NCBI RefSeq assembly: GCF_001468485.1
Contig: NZ_LODI01000046.1
Coordinates: forward strand, 62,001 to 126,000
DNA: 64,000 nt
Direction: 5' to 3'
Origin: Pseudoalteromonas sp. H71
GTDB lineage: Bacteria; Pseudomonadota; Gammaproteobacteria; Enterobacterales; Alteromonadaceae
Below are positions 8,744-17,521 of the stretch, in pieces. The position numbers and the translations under genes are program-made. Positions within the stretch are counted from its first letter, which is position 1; the number at the start of each line of letters is the position of its first letter. The notes under the pieces were generated by a model. That model saw only the letters and a program-made list of their open reading frames with translations, had not been told where the DNA came from and ran no database searches.

Positions 8744-8754
8744 ATTAGGCAAAA

Positions 8755-9378
8755 ATGTTCATAAGAGCATATTTACGAGCATCAACTTCTGAGCAAGATG
8801 CCAATAGAGCAAAAAGCTCATTAAAAAAATTCGTTTCTGGCTTTAGCAAACGAATAGCTTCTTTTTATATAGAAAATAAATCTGGCAATTCTTTAGATAG
8901 ACCAGAGCTAATTCGTTTATTGGATGAATCAGAGTCCGGTGATGTTTTGTTAGTTGAATCAATCGATCGTTTAACAAGGTTAAGTCCCGATGATTGGAAA
9001 ACTCTTGTAGCCTCAATAAATGAAAAAGGAATTAGTGTTGTTAGTTTAGATCTACCAACAAGTCATTTAACATTTGGTAGTTTTCCAAGTGATGATTTTA
9101 TGAGATCAATACTTAGCGCTATTAATAATATGCTGTTAGAAATATTAGCGGCCAGTGCATATAAAGAATATCGAGAACGTGAACGTAAGCAAAAAGAAGG
9201 TATTGTGAAAGCACAGCAAAAGGGACTTTATCACGGTCGTCAGCCTGATTTAGAGGCTCATGATAGGATTGCCTCGTTTACTGAAGCTGGATTTAGTATT
9301 AATAAAACGGCTGAAGCAGTTGGAGTTAGTCGAAGTACGGTAATTAGAGTTAGAAAAAAGCTTAAAAATTTAGACTAA
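8755..9378 (+). CDS. Serine recombinase (resolvase/invertase family)
   Basis: A 207-residue small serine recombinase. The catalytic Ser lies in AYLRASTSEQDANRAK (residues about 5-20). The conserved arginine/aspartate region is SLDRPELIRLLDESESGDVL followed by ESIDRLTRLSPDDW. The C-terminus has a helix-turn-helix (FSINKTAEAVGVSRSTVIRVRKK). Such proteins resolve Tn3-type cointegrates at res. It is divergent from merR, with two direct repeats just upstream, and its last codons lie inside the transposon's terminal repeat. Confidence 0.9.
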   Translation: MFIRAYLRASTSEQDANRAKSSLKKFVSGFSKRIASFYIENKSGNSLDRPELIRLLDESESGDVLLVESIDRLTRLSPDDWKTLVASINEKGISVVSLDLPTSHLTFGSFPSDDFMRSILSAINNMLLEILAASAYKEYRERERKQKEGIVKAQQKGLYHGRQPDLEAHDRIASFTEAGFSINKTAEAVGVSRSTVIRVRKKLKNLD

Positions 9379-9410
9379 GGTTAATTTCGAGGGGATGGGC
9401 GCAAAACCCC
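9373..9410. repeat. Tn3-like 38-bp terminal inverted repeat (right end)
   Basis: Read inward (minus strand from 9410) the end is GGGGTTTTGCGCCCATCCCC, then TCGAAATTAACC and TTAG. It shares the Tn3 pattern GGGGTnTnnCGCnCA, then CGAAA, then a TTAAG-like inner end. The base beyond 9410 resumes the IS256 transposase gene (codons for MKYV). No second copy was recognised in the window. Confidence 0.65.
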
Positions 9411-10193
9411 AACATACTTCATCGAATTACGAATTTGATGAATAACGCACTCCTGTACTTCGGCGTCAGGATAGATTGTTGCTATTGCTTCAGGGAAACC
9501 TTTTAGTCCATCAACACAGGCAATTAAAATATCGGATACACCACGATTATGTAAATCTGTTAATACTGATAACCAATAGTTAGCCCCTTCACTTTCAGAG
9601 ACATATAAACCAAGTAACTCTTTGCGGCCCTCGATATTGACACCTAGTACGGTATAAATAGCCTTACTCACGTAGCGCCCATTTTCTTTAATCTTATAAT
9701 GAATGGCATCAAGCCAGATAAACGGGTAAAGCGTGTCTAAGCTGCGCGCTTGCCATGCTTTAAGCTCTGGTATCAGTTGGTCTGTTACGGCAGTGATGGT
9801 GGCCTCTGATACTTCAACGCCATACATATCCTGTATGTGGCCTCGAATATCTCGGTAGCTCATACCTAAAGCAAACATAGATAGAATTTTCTCATCAATT
9901 TCAGGCGTTAACTTGGTTTGGTTCTTTTTAACAAGCTGAGGTTCAAACGAACCTGAACGGTCTCTGGGCGTTTCAAGTTCGAATTGACCTATGGATGACT
10001 TAACTGTTTTTTTGGTTGAACCATTTTTACGGTTAACTTCGGTCTCAGATTCTAAATGCTGCTCTAATTCAGCTTTAAGAGCCGCTTCGGTGAGTTGTTT
10101 GATTAATGGTGTTAGAACACCGTCTTCGCCAGTAAGATCTTTACCAGCTTGAAGTTCAGCTAATGCTTTGCTGAAGTCGAAAGATTGAGTCAT
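9411..10193 (-). pseudogene. IS256-family transposase, N-terminal part
   Basis: About 261 codons of an IS256-family (mutator-type) DDE transposase, with ELETPRDRSGSFEPQLVKKNQ, the catalytic Asp region FIWLDAIHYKIKENG, and ACVDGLKGFPEAI with a following EVQECVIHQIRNSMKYV. The frame then enters the Tn3 terminal repeat and adds nine foreign residues before a stop at 9381-9383. The last catalytic Glu and C-terminus are missing here; the C-terminal 40 codons survive at 4238-4358. Confidence 0.9.
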
Positions 10194-10225
10194 GTGTCAC
10201 TCCTGTTTTCTTAATAATACTGAAA

Positions 10226-10249
10226 TGACACAGATTTCTAAACACTACC
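10226..10249. repeat. IS256-family terminal inverted repeat (transposase 5' side)
   Basis: TGACACAGATTTCTAAACACTACC lies 32 bp upstream of the transposase ATG and matches the repeat at 4204-4227 when both are read outward. This marks the other end of the split IS. Confidence 0.75.
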
Positions 10250-10251
10250 GT

Positions 10252-10359
10252 AAGCCCTTCTATAACTTCTTTAGTGGGATTTCCGTGAGGTGTTGTTTTT
10301 AACCACTCTTTGTTACTGTGGTCAACCTTGACTACGTTCCCGTGTACTATTAATCCCAA
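10252..10359 (-). pseudogene. Unidentified coding remnant next to the IS
   Basis: Immediately outside the IS end, the minus strand has an open stretch of about 35 codons (VKVDHSNKEWLKTTPHGNPT, then KEVIEGL) that continues into the IS repeat. The composition looks protein-like, and it ends exactly where the IS starts, as expected of a gene broken by the insertion. I do not recognise the family, and it does not look like the missing glutaredoxin domain of the gene on the other side of the IS. It may be chance. Confidence 0.3.
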
Positions 10360-10440
10360 TTACAGCCTCTTTCGCCTAACACTTTAACAATTCAGTCTAA
10401 CCATTTATTGATTAAAAATAAATTTATATAATTATTTGCA

Positions 10441-11784
10441 CTAACTTTGTTGTGTCAAATTAGCTTTTAACCTTTCTATCTCTAATAGTAATTTCTGATT
10501 CTCACTATCTTTCTGTTCGGCAATTTCAATCATTTTTTTCTTTTCCAATTCAAGACGTATTTTATCTGATTCTAATTCACTAATCTTCAATGACTTTTTA
10601 AAAGACTCCGTTTTTTGCATTGTTCTTTTTCGACTTGAAATATAATCTTCTAAGGAGCCTGAACTGCGATGGGTCATTTCTCTTTCCAACTGAAGTGCAA
10701 TAGCGGTTTCACTTGCACTAAAACCTAACTCTATTGCAGCGTCCAGATGTTTATCAAGGCTATCTCCTGCAAACTTATGACGTAAAGAATAAATTGATTT
10801 ACCTTTAGGCCAGCCAAGTTCTGTGGTGATTTCACTAAAGATCTTGCTAATATTCTCTGCCGTTAGTGGTTTAAAGCTGTTAGGGTCTAAAAACAAATGC
10901 CCTTCATAGCTACCTGTATCAACATTCCTAAGAAATTCATTCAAATCATTCTTAATGAAATGACTAATTGCTAGCACAGTAGATAACCTAAAGTTTATCG
11001 GCATAGTATTACCTTGCTTTGCTAGCTTCGGAACAACCGACAAGTAATCTTGTTTGTTTAGGTCGAATTCTTTAGTGATAATTTCATCTGAAAATTGAAG
11101 CCTTTTATAACTACTAACTGAAATTGGGCGACTACCAGTTTCATTCATAATCTGCGCAATTAGCAATAATGACGTGCGTTCATAACCGTCATATTCATTA
11201 ATGATATAATTGTTTAATTCTTCTAGTTCGTATTCGCTAGCATCTTTCTTTTGTCTACTTCTTTTATCACAATCTCTGAATAATTCTGGATAAAGTGAAT
11301 CATTGTTTGGCTTTTCGTTTCTAGATACGGCGATTTCCTTCAACAATAATGATGATGTTATTTGATATGAGAACTTATTAGCCGGATCAAAACCAAGAAT
11401 ATTTGGGTGATATGTACCTTGCTTTTGTACCCAATGATAAAAGTTATAGATTGGCATCAAAAAGTCGCTATTGACCGTCTGTTTAGCAACGTTTTCATCA
11501 CCTCGATATCGTGAATCTGTTGTCGTTTCTTTCAAGCAGAACGTCCTAAATTCCCTCATGCGAGAGTCATTCATTTCAAGCCAGCTTATTTTATGTTTAC
11601 CAGAGTTCAAAAATTTAAATAATCGTCTAAACGCTTTTCTATAGGTACGCTTGGTTTTAGGATCTCTATCAAGATCGATTAGAAAATCAGTAGGTCCCCA
11701 AAGGACCTCTCCGTTAATATCTTGATAGACGTAGTGATCGTGACGGTCATAGCGTATTTTTGTTTCAGTAATCTTGTTACTCAC
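10441..11784 (-). CDS. Tyrosine recombinase with C-terminal coiled coil (third recombinase of the island operon)
   Basis: A 447-residue DNA breaking-rejoining enzyme. The N-terminal half resembles a SAM-like core-binding domain (KAFRRLFKFLNSGKHKISW). Catalytic positions seen: Arg in MNETGSRPISV, candidate Lys in PKLAKQGNTMP, Arg in YSLRHKFAGDSL (the usual HxxR His is Tyr), and His plus nucleophile Tyr in MTHRSSGSLEDYIS. A roughly 60-residue Lys/Glu/Leu-rich coiled coil follows to the end. The GTG start overlaps the helicase gene by 8 nt. It is the last gene of the six-gene operon, next to the cargo. Confidence 0.8.
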   Translation of the reverse strand: MSNKITETKIRYDRHDHYVYQDINGEVLWGPTDFLIDLDRDPKTKRTYRKAFRRLFKFLNSGKHKISWLEMNDSRMREFRTFCLKETTTDSRYRGDENVAKQTVNSDFLMPIYNFYHWVQKQGTYHPNILGFDPANKFSYQITSSLLLKEIAVSRNEKPNNDSLYPELFRDCDKRSRQKKDASEYELEELNNYIINEYDGYERTSLLLIAQIMNETGSRPISVSSYKRLQFSDEIITKEFDLNKQDYLSVVPKLAKQGNTMPINFRLSTVLAISHFIKNDLNEFLRNVDTGSYEGHLFLDPNSFKPLTAENISKIFSEITTELGWPKGKSIYSLRHKFAGDSLDKHLDAAIELGFSASETAIALQLEREMTHRSSGSLEDYISSRKRTMQKTESFKKSLKISELESDKIRLELEKKKMIEIAEQKDSENQKLLLEIERLKANLTQQS

Positions 11785-14008
11785 CTGAAACCTCCAATTT
11801 CAAAGGGGTGCCGTGATGTCTTTTAGCACTAAAATCAGTTGTATTAACTTGAGCAACTAGCTGGCTCTTATTGCCGATAAACAGAATGGAATCACTAGAA
11901 GCGTTAATACATGTATAAAGCCAAGGTTTATTAATCAAATAGAAATTATCCAAAACAACTAAGGAATGAGTAAATTGATTAGTTTGAACCTTATGCGCCG
12001 TAATTGCATAACACAGCGAAATACTTTCAATATCATCTGATGACAAATCGATACAATCATCGCCAATGTTTATCTTCATCCAATACTCACGCCCATATAT
12101 AACGACAGGCTTTTCGTATATTTCTGCTATGTTTGCCAACGTACCAACTGGTACATCAACAAACTTATTAGATTTAGCAAAAATAATAGGCTCCCCCGCA
12201 TAGAAAACAGATTCTCCAATTTCTAGCTTTGCTACTTTTTTTCGGTTAAAACGAATACGCTGAACTTGAGAATTTATGTCATCGCATAACTGAGGATTCG
12301 AACAAATGATCTTAGGTACATCACTTAACATTGGAATCAATTCGAACCAAATATTGATTGTAATGGCACTAAGCATCTCGTGAGATTTATCTTCAGTATG
12401 GTAAATACTTAGGCTTTGTTCTTTTGACACGTCAAATGCAGGAATAGCATCAAATACTGATGATGCCGTGCTGCCCATTAAAGAGCTATATAGCCGCTGG
12501 ATATTAAGCTGGGACTCGGCACCATTGACCTCAACTAACTCTGTTACGGCTTCACTTTTCAATTCAACAGCTTGTTTAAAAAACGATCCCGGACCTATAG
12601 GCGGTAATGTAAATTTATCACCAATAAAACAAATGTGAGCATTAAGAGGAACAACCTTTAATAGTTTATATAACGTTAACATATCAACTGAATGTGAATT
12701 TTCTATCAGTATAAGTGCTCCTGACAATGCGCCTTTTAGGTTTCGCTTTTTTGCCTGTGAAATGAAGCGATTAATAGATTCTCCCTTTAAATTAGGCAGT
12801 ATATTGTCTCCATTACAAACAACTGAATTAACTCTCCAAACGTTAATACCATTATTAAGGCATACATCAATGATGATCTGGGATAGCAAAGACTTTCCTG
12901 TACCAGCTTCTCCTACAATAAAAGAAACAGGTCGATTAAAGGCATTACCTAATGCCTGTAACTGAAGAGGATTTAGTTCAACACTGTGGTGATCTAATAT
13001 TGATAACGTTTCGTCAAACGCCAACGAATTCGTATCAAATAGCTGCTTTATCTTAGATAAACGCCTGTGAAGTAATGCATTAATTGCCTTTTCAATCGCC
13101 TGATGACCTAAGATTTGTATAGTGTCATTTTGTTTGTTGAAACAAAGTGTCTGAAAAGCACAGTCTTCAATTTCATTAAGTTCAAGCCCAATGCCTGCTT
13201 CAATCAGTTCAGCTTTGACTTCATTAGCAGGTAACGCCATATCACCGTTATTGCTATGTGCTGAATAAAGTAGTGATTCAACAAATGAAATAGCTCTACG
13301 CTTATCGTTTAAATTGATATCAAAGTTAGCTCTTACTTTTTTGTCTAGTGATTTCCATGTCCGCTTTGCAGCATTTACAGATGTTATAGGATAGAGCAGA
13401 TATGGATTCTTTTTTATCAAGCTAATTGCGTCACGGCCTAGTAGTTGACGAGTACTTTCAACATACTCAACTGGTAATTTGTGTCGTTCAAAAAATAGAT
13501 TTAATTCACTTTCACCAACAGCCTTAGCCCAACCATCACAAAGATTTTGAGCCATAACTGGTGAGATTTTTAGCTTTTTACAGTTAGATAACTTTTTAGC
13601 TGAGTAACTTTGTAAAACTGCAAATAAATCTTCACCAAAAGCGAGATTAAGTTTCTTCGTCCAATAGCTATTTATACCGACAAAATGGGCGTTGTAGATA
13701 AGGAAATCACAAAGTACCTCAGTTGAAATTTCTGCGTTGGGGTGCAGCTTTAAAGCCTCATCTACAATGAACTGTGAGCCATATTCTTTATCAAAGGAAT
13801 AATCACCAGTCGCTCTCCAGATTTCTCCTGTTTGCGGGATTGACGTAATCGCACCGAATTCAGCCTTAACGACTATTTTTTCACGTGCAACCTTTAATAA
13901 AAATATAGATGAGATACCACGTTTATCTTGTGTATAGTGCCGAACTAAAGTGACTACGCCTGTTAATTGCTTAACATCTTCGTGAAATGATATATTGCTT
14001 ATTTGCAT
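11777..14008 (-). CDS. RecD-like superfamily 1 helicase with degenerate motifs
   Basis: A 743-residue protein with an N-terminal OB/RecD2-type region (VVTLVRHYTQDKRG; GEIWRATGDYSFDKEYGSQF) and helix-hairpin-type middle. The RecD2-type motor follows: Walker A VGEAGTGKSLLSQ (about residues 367-379), a Walker B place reading LILIENSHSVD where RecD has VDEASMVD, motif III FIGDKFTLPPIGPGSF, and motif VI CYAITAHKVQTNQF. The terminal TAxTRA motif is TCINASSD, losing the arginine finger. ATP may still bind, but hydrolysis looks doubtful. The start ATG overlaps the previous stop (TGATG); a GTG three bases earlier is possible. Confidence 0.75.
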   Translation of the reverse strand: MQISNISFHEDVKQLTGVVTLVRHYTQDKRGISSIFLLKVAREKIVVKAEFGAITSIPQTGEIWRATGDYSFDKEYGSQFIVDEALKLHPNAEISTEVLCDFLIYNAHFVGINSYWTKKLNLAFGEDLFAVLQSYSAKKLSNCKKLKISPVMAQNLCDGWAKAVGESELNLFFERHKLPVEYVESTRQLLGRDAISLIKKNPYLLYPITSVNAAKRTWKSLDKKVRANFDINLNDKRRAISFVESLLYSAHSNNGDMALPANEVKAELIEAGIGLELNEIEDCAFQTLCFNKQNDTIQILGHQAIEKAINALLHRRLSKIKQLFDTNSLAFDETLSILDHHSVELNPLQLQALGNAFNRPVSFIVGEAGTGKSLLSQIIIDVCLNNGINVWRVNSVVCNGDNILPNLKGESINRFISQAKKRNLKGALSGALILIENSHSVDMLTLYKLLKVVPLNAHICFIGDKFTLPPIGPGSFFKQAVELKSEAVTELVEVNGAESQLNIQRLYSSLMGSTASSVFDAIPAFDVSKEQSLSIYHTEDKSHEMLSAITINIWFELIPMLSDVPKIICSNPQLCDDINSQVQRIRFNRKKVAKLEIGESVFYAGEPIIFAKSNKFVDVPVGTLANIAEIYEKPVVIYGREYWMKINIGDDCIDLSSDDIESISLCYAITAHKVQTNQFTHSLVVLDNFYLINKPWLYTCINASSDSILFIGNKSQLVAQVNTTDFSAKRHHGTPLKLEVSGE

Positions 14009-14451
14009 CACACGTCACCGTCATCCAAGTAAAGCTTTGGAATATACCGACCTGTTGCCAACAAAAACTCTTCTGAAGCCAGATCTAATTGAATAGAGTT
14101 AAGCTGGGTCTCTAATACCTTAACTTTCAATTCAAGCTCACTATTTGAAACCATATTTTCTACATTTTCTTTTGCTGAATTTTCTTCTTCAACATCATCA
14201 GGTAGTTCAATCTCAAGCCCGTTTTGTTTTCGAACTAGCTTCTCTATTGGACCATCAGGAGCAAATAACTTTTGTAGATCTTCATTCGTATCAAGTGTTG
14301 ATTTAGGCACATTATGCATCTTGAAAATTTGAGTCTTGTTAACCCGACCTTGATACAAAGGGATAACAGGCGAAGTATTTACCCAATCTGCTATCTTTTT
14401 AGCATTCTGTTTACCGATATCCTGAGAAGATTTTCTGCGCTTATTCACCAT
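14008..14451 (-). CDS. Small basic/HTH-like protein with coiled-coil tail
   Basis: A 147-residue protein of no family I can name. Residues 1-60 are basic and contain a probable helix-turn-helix (GRVNKTQIFKMHNVPKSTLD, about 36-55), suggesting site-specific DNA binding. The C-terminal half is acidic then heptad-like (SNSELELKVKVLETQLNSI). It sits between the coiled-coil gene (3-bp gap) and the helicase (overlapping stop/start). A directionality factor or accessory DNA-binding protein for the recombinases is a reasonable guess. Confidence 0.5.
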   Translation of the reverse strand: MVNKRRKSSQDIGKQNAKKIADWVNTSPVIPLYQGRVNKTQIFKMHNVPKSTLDTNEDLQKLFAPDGPIEKLVRKQNGLEIELPDDVEEENSAKENVENMVSNSELELKVKVLETQLNSIQLDLASEEFLLATGRYIPKLYLDDGDV

Positions 14452-14454
14452 GAT

Positions 14455-15159
14455 TTACTTCCCCGGAAAATCAATAATAGAGGTGCTTTCGTCAGCATTT
14501 TCGTAGTCGATACCATGTTCGTCTAAAAGCTTTTTTAGCTTTGTATTTTCGATGCTAAGCTGCTTGCTCTTTAGATCAGACTGCTTAAGTTGTTTTTTCT
14601 TCAGATCAAGCTGGGATTTTATAGACAAACGTACACTTTCAATCTGGTTCTCTAGCGTGCAGTTTTCTTCTTCCAAGTGTTTGTTAGTCACTCGAAGTTC
14701 AATTAACTCGTATGCCAGCCCTTGGTGATTAGCTTTAGATATTTTCAGCTCTTCCTCTAGCTCTTGTAGGGCGTTCTTTTCTTTAGTGTTGGCTTGCAGC
14801 TTGGCCTTAAACTTCAGCCTTTCCCAAAGGTTAAGTTTATTTTTATCGCCATAAATTTTTAATTTTAAGCTCGTGGGTATAGCATCTAAAGACTTTGCAG
14901 ACGTTGTATATGGCGGAATATCATATTGCTTAACAACTTCCTTACTATTTTGTTTACCGTTCCAATTTCTAAGTCCTGTAGGGCTGGTAGGAAAGAATTC
15001 AAGGACATATTTTCCTTTGTCATCAACTTGTTTATTACCTTGAACCAATACAAAAGGGATGCCTTCGTTTGCCCACTTTTCAAGTATTTCTACTTTTCGT
15101 TCAATACGCTCAAAGGCTTCTTTTTGTTGAGGATCTTGGTTTTGATTTGTCTTAGCCAT
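14455..15159 (-). CDS. Coiled-coil protein of the recombinase operon
   Basis: A 234-residue protein starting at the ATG at 15159, which has a strong aaggggggc site; the longer frame from 15210 lacks one. The N-terminal roughly 100 residues are globular (GIPFVLVQGNKQVDDKGKYV; FFPTSPTGLRNWNGKQNSKE). The rest is long heptad-repeat helix (LEEELKISKANHQGLAYELI onward). It overlaps the 789-aa recombinase gene by 8 nt. By position it could be the third, non-recombinase member of a Gamma-Mobile-Trio-like set, or play a role like TnpC of Tn554. Both are inferences. Confidence 0.6.
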   Translation of the reverse strand: MAKTNQNQDPQQKEAFERIERKVEILEKWANEGIPFVLVQGNKQVDDKGKYVLEFFPTSPTGLRNWNGKQNSKEVVKQYDIPPYTTSAKSLDAIPTSLKLKIYGDKNKLNLWERLKFKAKLQANTKEKNALQELEEELKISKANHQGLAYELIELRVTNKHLEEENCTLENQIESVRLSIKSQLDLKKKQLKQSDLKSKQLSIENTKLKKLLDEHGIDYENADESTSIIDFPGK

Positions 15160-17521
15160 TAGGTTGCCCCCCTTTGAAAATACTCTTACTTCTTTCCATT
15201 GCGCGTTCATGGCTTTCTATCAAAATAGATAAGTTATCGCTTTGCTCCTTTGCTCGCATACGTTCAATAGGAAGCATTGAAAAATCAGTTAGGACAGCCT
15301 TTAGCGCGATTAAGTCTTCTTTCATTATGTTTAGTTGAGTTCGTTTTACTTCTTGGTATACACAGCCCTTACAAACAGATGGCTCACAAGGAGACTTATG
15401 CTTTTTAGCTTCATTCTCTTTTTTATGGCAAGTTGCGTGGGGTTTAGGCTTGTGTTTATGACCTCTAGCATCAAGTACTTGAGCTATTTCATTACTTTTT
15501 TCTTCGTCAGGTAATTCGCTAAAGCCTTTACCGTACTTGTCTTTGGTATAGTTGTTGAACCTCACACTCTTTTGCAAAACGCGGTAAACCTTTTTCAAAT
15601 AAGAAGTATATTTACCTGCCATTTCTTCGGTGCCCATAAGTAAAGCCAGAATGTCTTTTGCCGTTGTTTCAACACCTACTTCAGCAATGATTTTATCTAG
15701 AGACTTATTTTCTTCTTTTATCGCAATGGTTGATTCAGCTTTCTCATTTCGAGTCAGCTTGGTTTTATGATGAAGTTGCTCATGCGTTTCTCTAGCGGCA
15801 GGCTCCGTTACATAAACAGTTGTTTCTTCGGGATCAACATGTCCTAGCTGGTGACATAATGCTAGTAAGTCTGCGTTTTTATACTGATAATGGTAAATAA
15901 CAGCGTAGATACGTCTGAATGGGTGGCTTGACATGTCCACTTCAGCATCATCTAGCACCATTTTTAAAAATGCATTGCCAGTGATCTTTGAATCTTTTCC
16001 CTTATTAAAATGATATTTATAGTGTTTAAAGTTTCCTTGATCATCAATTCGAAAACTTGGCACATTAAACAAACCGTCAACATCAACAGCGCCCCATGCT
16101 TTTTTCAATTTAATTAAGCATTGAATTGCTTTAGTGCTACCGTTGTTAGTTGTGTACCAGCGTCGCTCACCATTTTTCTCGTTATAAAAGCACGCTTGAT
16201 ACCAATTGAATTTTTTATCTTTACAGCGAAAGAACTCTTCCGTAATGCCAATAAGAGGGTGCTGGACTTCGGCTTGTCTTCTTGCGTTGTAAGTTTGCAA
16301 TATGACATAGCATGCGGTCATCAATAACGTGATTACTTCGGTTACAGAGAACGCCTCAGAATCTTTATCTGAAGCGGTTAAACTCGATTTGTGAATTTCA
16401 ATACCTAGCAGTTTTTCAAGCTCTTTAACTTTTTTCGAACTAACTAAAAACTCTGGAAATCTACCTTCAGTCAGTGTTCGATGGCGAAGCCCTTCATCAA
16501 GGTATTGATTTTTTAAGTTGGTAATTTCATTTACTAATGAAATTATTTTGGATGAATATTCGTATACCCAAAGGTGTGAACCGCCTAATAGATCAACAAC
16601 ATGTTCTAAATCCAAATTTTTTGTGCGACCAGCAACTTTACCTAGTTTTTTAGAAAGCTGGTTGGGGTTAGGAAAAGGAATAAACTGCATCCGATCTTCA
16701 TTATCTAGTTTTGCAAACCTATTCCAAGTACCAAACCAGTTATTCAAAGATTTAACGGCTGGTTGAGAAGGTGCAGATGCGCCTTTAGATGCTAAACGAG
16801 CACCGAATTTAACTCCCTTTGATTTTAGGTGTTCTGTTACTTTTTTGTAAACGCTGGTTGGAACTTGATTTTCTAGACTAACCGCACCGATACATTGGGC
16901 AATCTTAGGTACTCTTATACTAGTTACTTTAGAGTTTTCGGTATTACCGTCTTTGATTAAAAATGGCTCTAGTTCGTCATTCTCGATTAACAAATCGACA
17001 AATGAATTAACTCGTTCATGCAAGGCTAGCGTTGCTGGAATACCACCTTCTTTGAGCGTTACTTTCATCTTATCGATTTGCTTTTGATTTACACCATTTA
17101 GTACGAGATGACCATGTAAGCACATATATTCAATGAATTGCGCTGCAACGTTAACTTGCGACATTATCCCTGTTTTTACAAATGTCGGCGTATGTTTAGC
17201 TCTGTTTGCATAGATATCGACGATTTCAACAAGCGCCTTGGCATAGTCAGGGTAAACCAAGATAGGCACTGGGTGCTGCCACCCCGCAGCACCGGGAACC
17301 CATATATCACGTAGATCTACAGAGCCTTTTTGCACTACCGTTTCATTGGCTTTCGCGCCAGTGATCTTTGCATGATAATGTAAAACAGTACCTTCAATAG
17401 AGAGCTTTTCATCTGTAACTTGCAACAGTTTTGCATTTTCTAAAAGCAGGTCGTCATGCTCTTCCAGTATCTCTTCCGGCTTTATGTCTTCTAAGAACTG
17501 GTACTTAAGATTACTGTTCAT
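15152..17521 (-). CDS. Large tyrosine recombinase (789 aa)
   Basis: A large tyrosine recombinase with catalytic residues in the C-terminal half: Arg in QTYNARRQAEVQHPL (about residue 420), HxxR in SSHPFRRIYAVIYHY (about 535), and His plus nucleophile Tyr in LGHVDPEETTVYV (about 565). A C-terminal tail has a Cys cluster (CHKKEN, then CEPSVCKGC) likely to bind zinc, followed by a helical end. The first 400 residues are longer than in common integrases. It overlaps the 1090-aa gene by 11 nt. In size and place it resembles the integrase member (GmtZ) of Gamma-Mobile-Trio islands as I recall them, which is untested here. Confidence 0.85.
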   Translation of the reverse strand: MNSNLKYQFLEDIKPEEILEEHDDLLLENAKLLQVTDEKLSIEGTVLHYHAKITGAKANETVVQKGSVDLRDIWVPGAAGWQHPVPILVYPDYAKALVEIVDIYANRAKHTPTFVKTGIMSQVNVAAQFIEYMCLHGHLVLNGVNQKQIDKMKVTLKEGGIPATLALHERVNSFVDLLIENDELEPFLIKDGNTENSKVTSIRVPKIAQCIGAVSLENQVPTSVYKKVTEHLKSKGVKFGARLASKGASAPSQPAVKSLNNWFGTWNRFAKLDNEDRMQFIPFPNPNQLSKKLGKVAGRTKNLDLEHVVDLLGGSHLWVYEYSSKIISLVNEITNLKNQYLDEGLRHRTLTEGRFPEFLVSSKKVKELEKLLGIEIHKSSLTASDKDSEAFSVTEVITLLMTACYVILQTYNARRQAEVQHPLIGITEEFFRCKDKKFNWYQACFYNEKNGERRWYTTNNGSTKAIQCLIKLKKAWGAVDVDGLFNVPSFRIDDQGNFKHYKYHFNKGKDSKITGNAFLKMVLDDAEVDMSSHPFRRIYAVIYHYQYKNADLLALCHQLGHVDPEETTVYVTEPAARETHEQLHHKTKLTRNEKAESTIAIKEENKSLDKIIAEVGVETTAKDILALLMGTEEMAGKYTSYLKKVYRVLQKSVRFNNYTKDKYGKGFSELPDEEKSNEIAQVLDARGHKHKPKPHATCHKKENEAKKHKSPCEPSVCKGCVYQEVKRTQLNIMKEDLIALKAVLTDFSMLPIERMRAKEQSDNLSILIESHERAMERSKSIFKGGQPNG

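Noticed and set aside
10156-10359. 67-aa open frame spanning the IS repeat as a gene
   Set aside because: It crosses the IS256 end and its second half is IS leader sequence; only the first half could be an old gene fragment.
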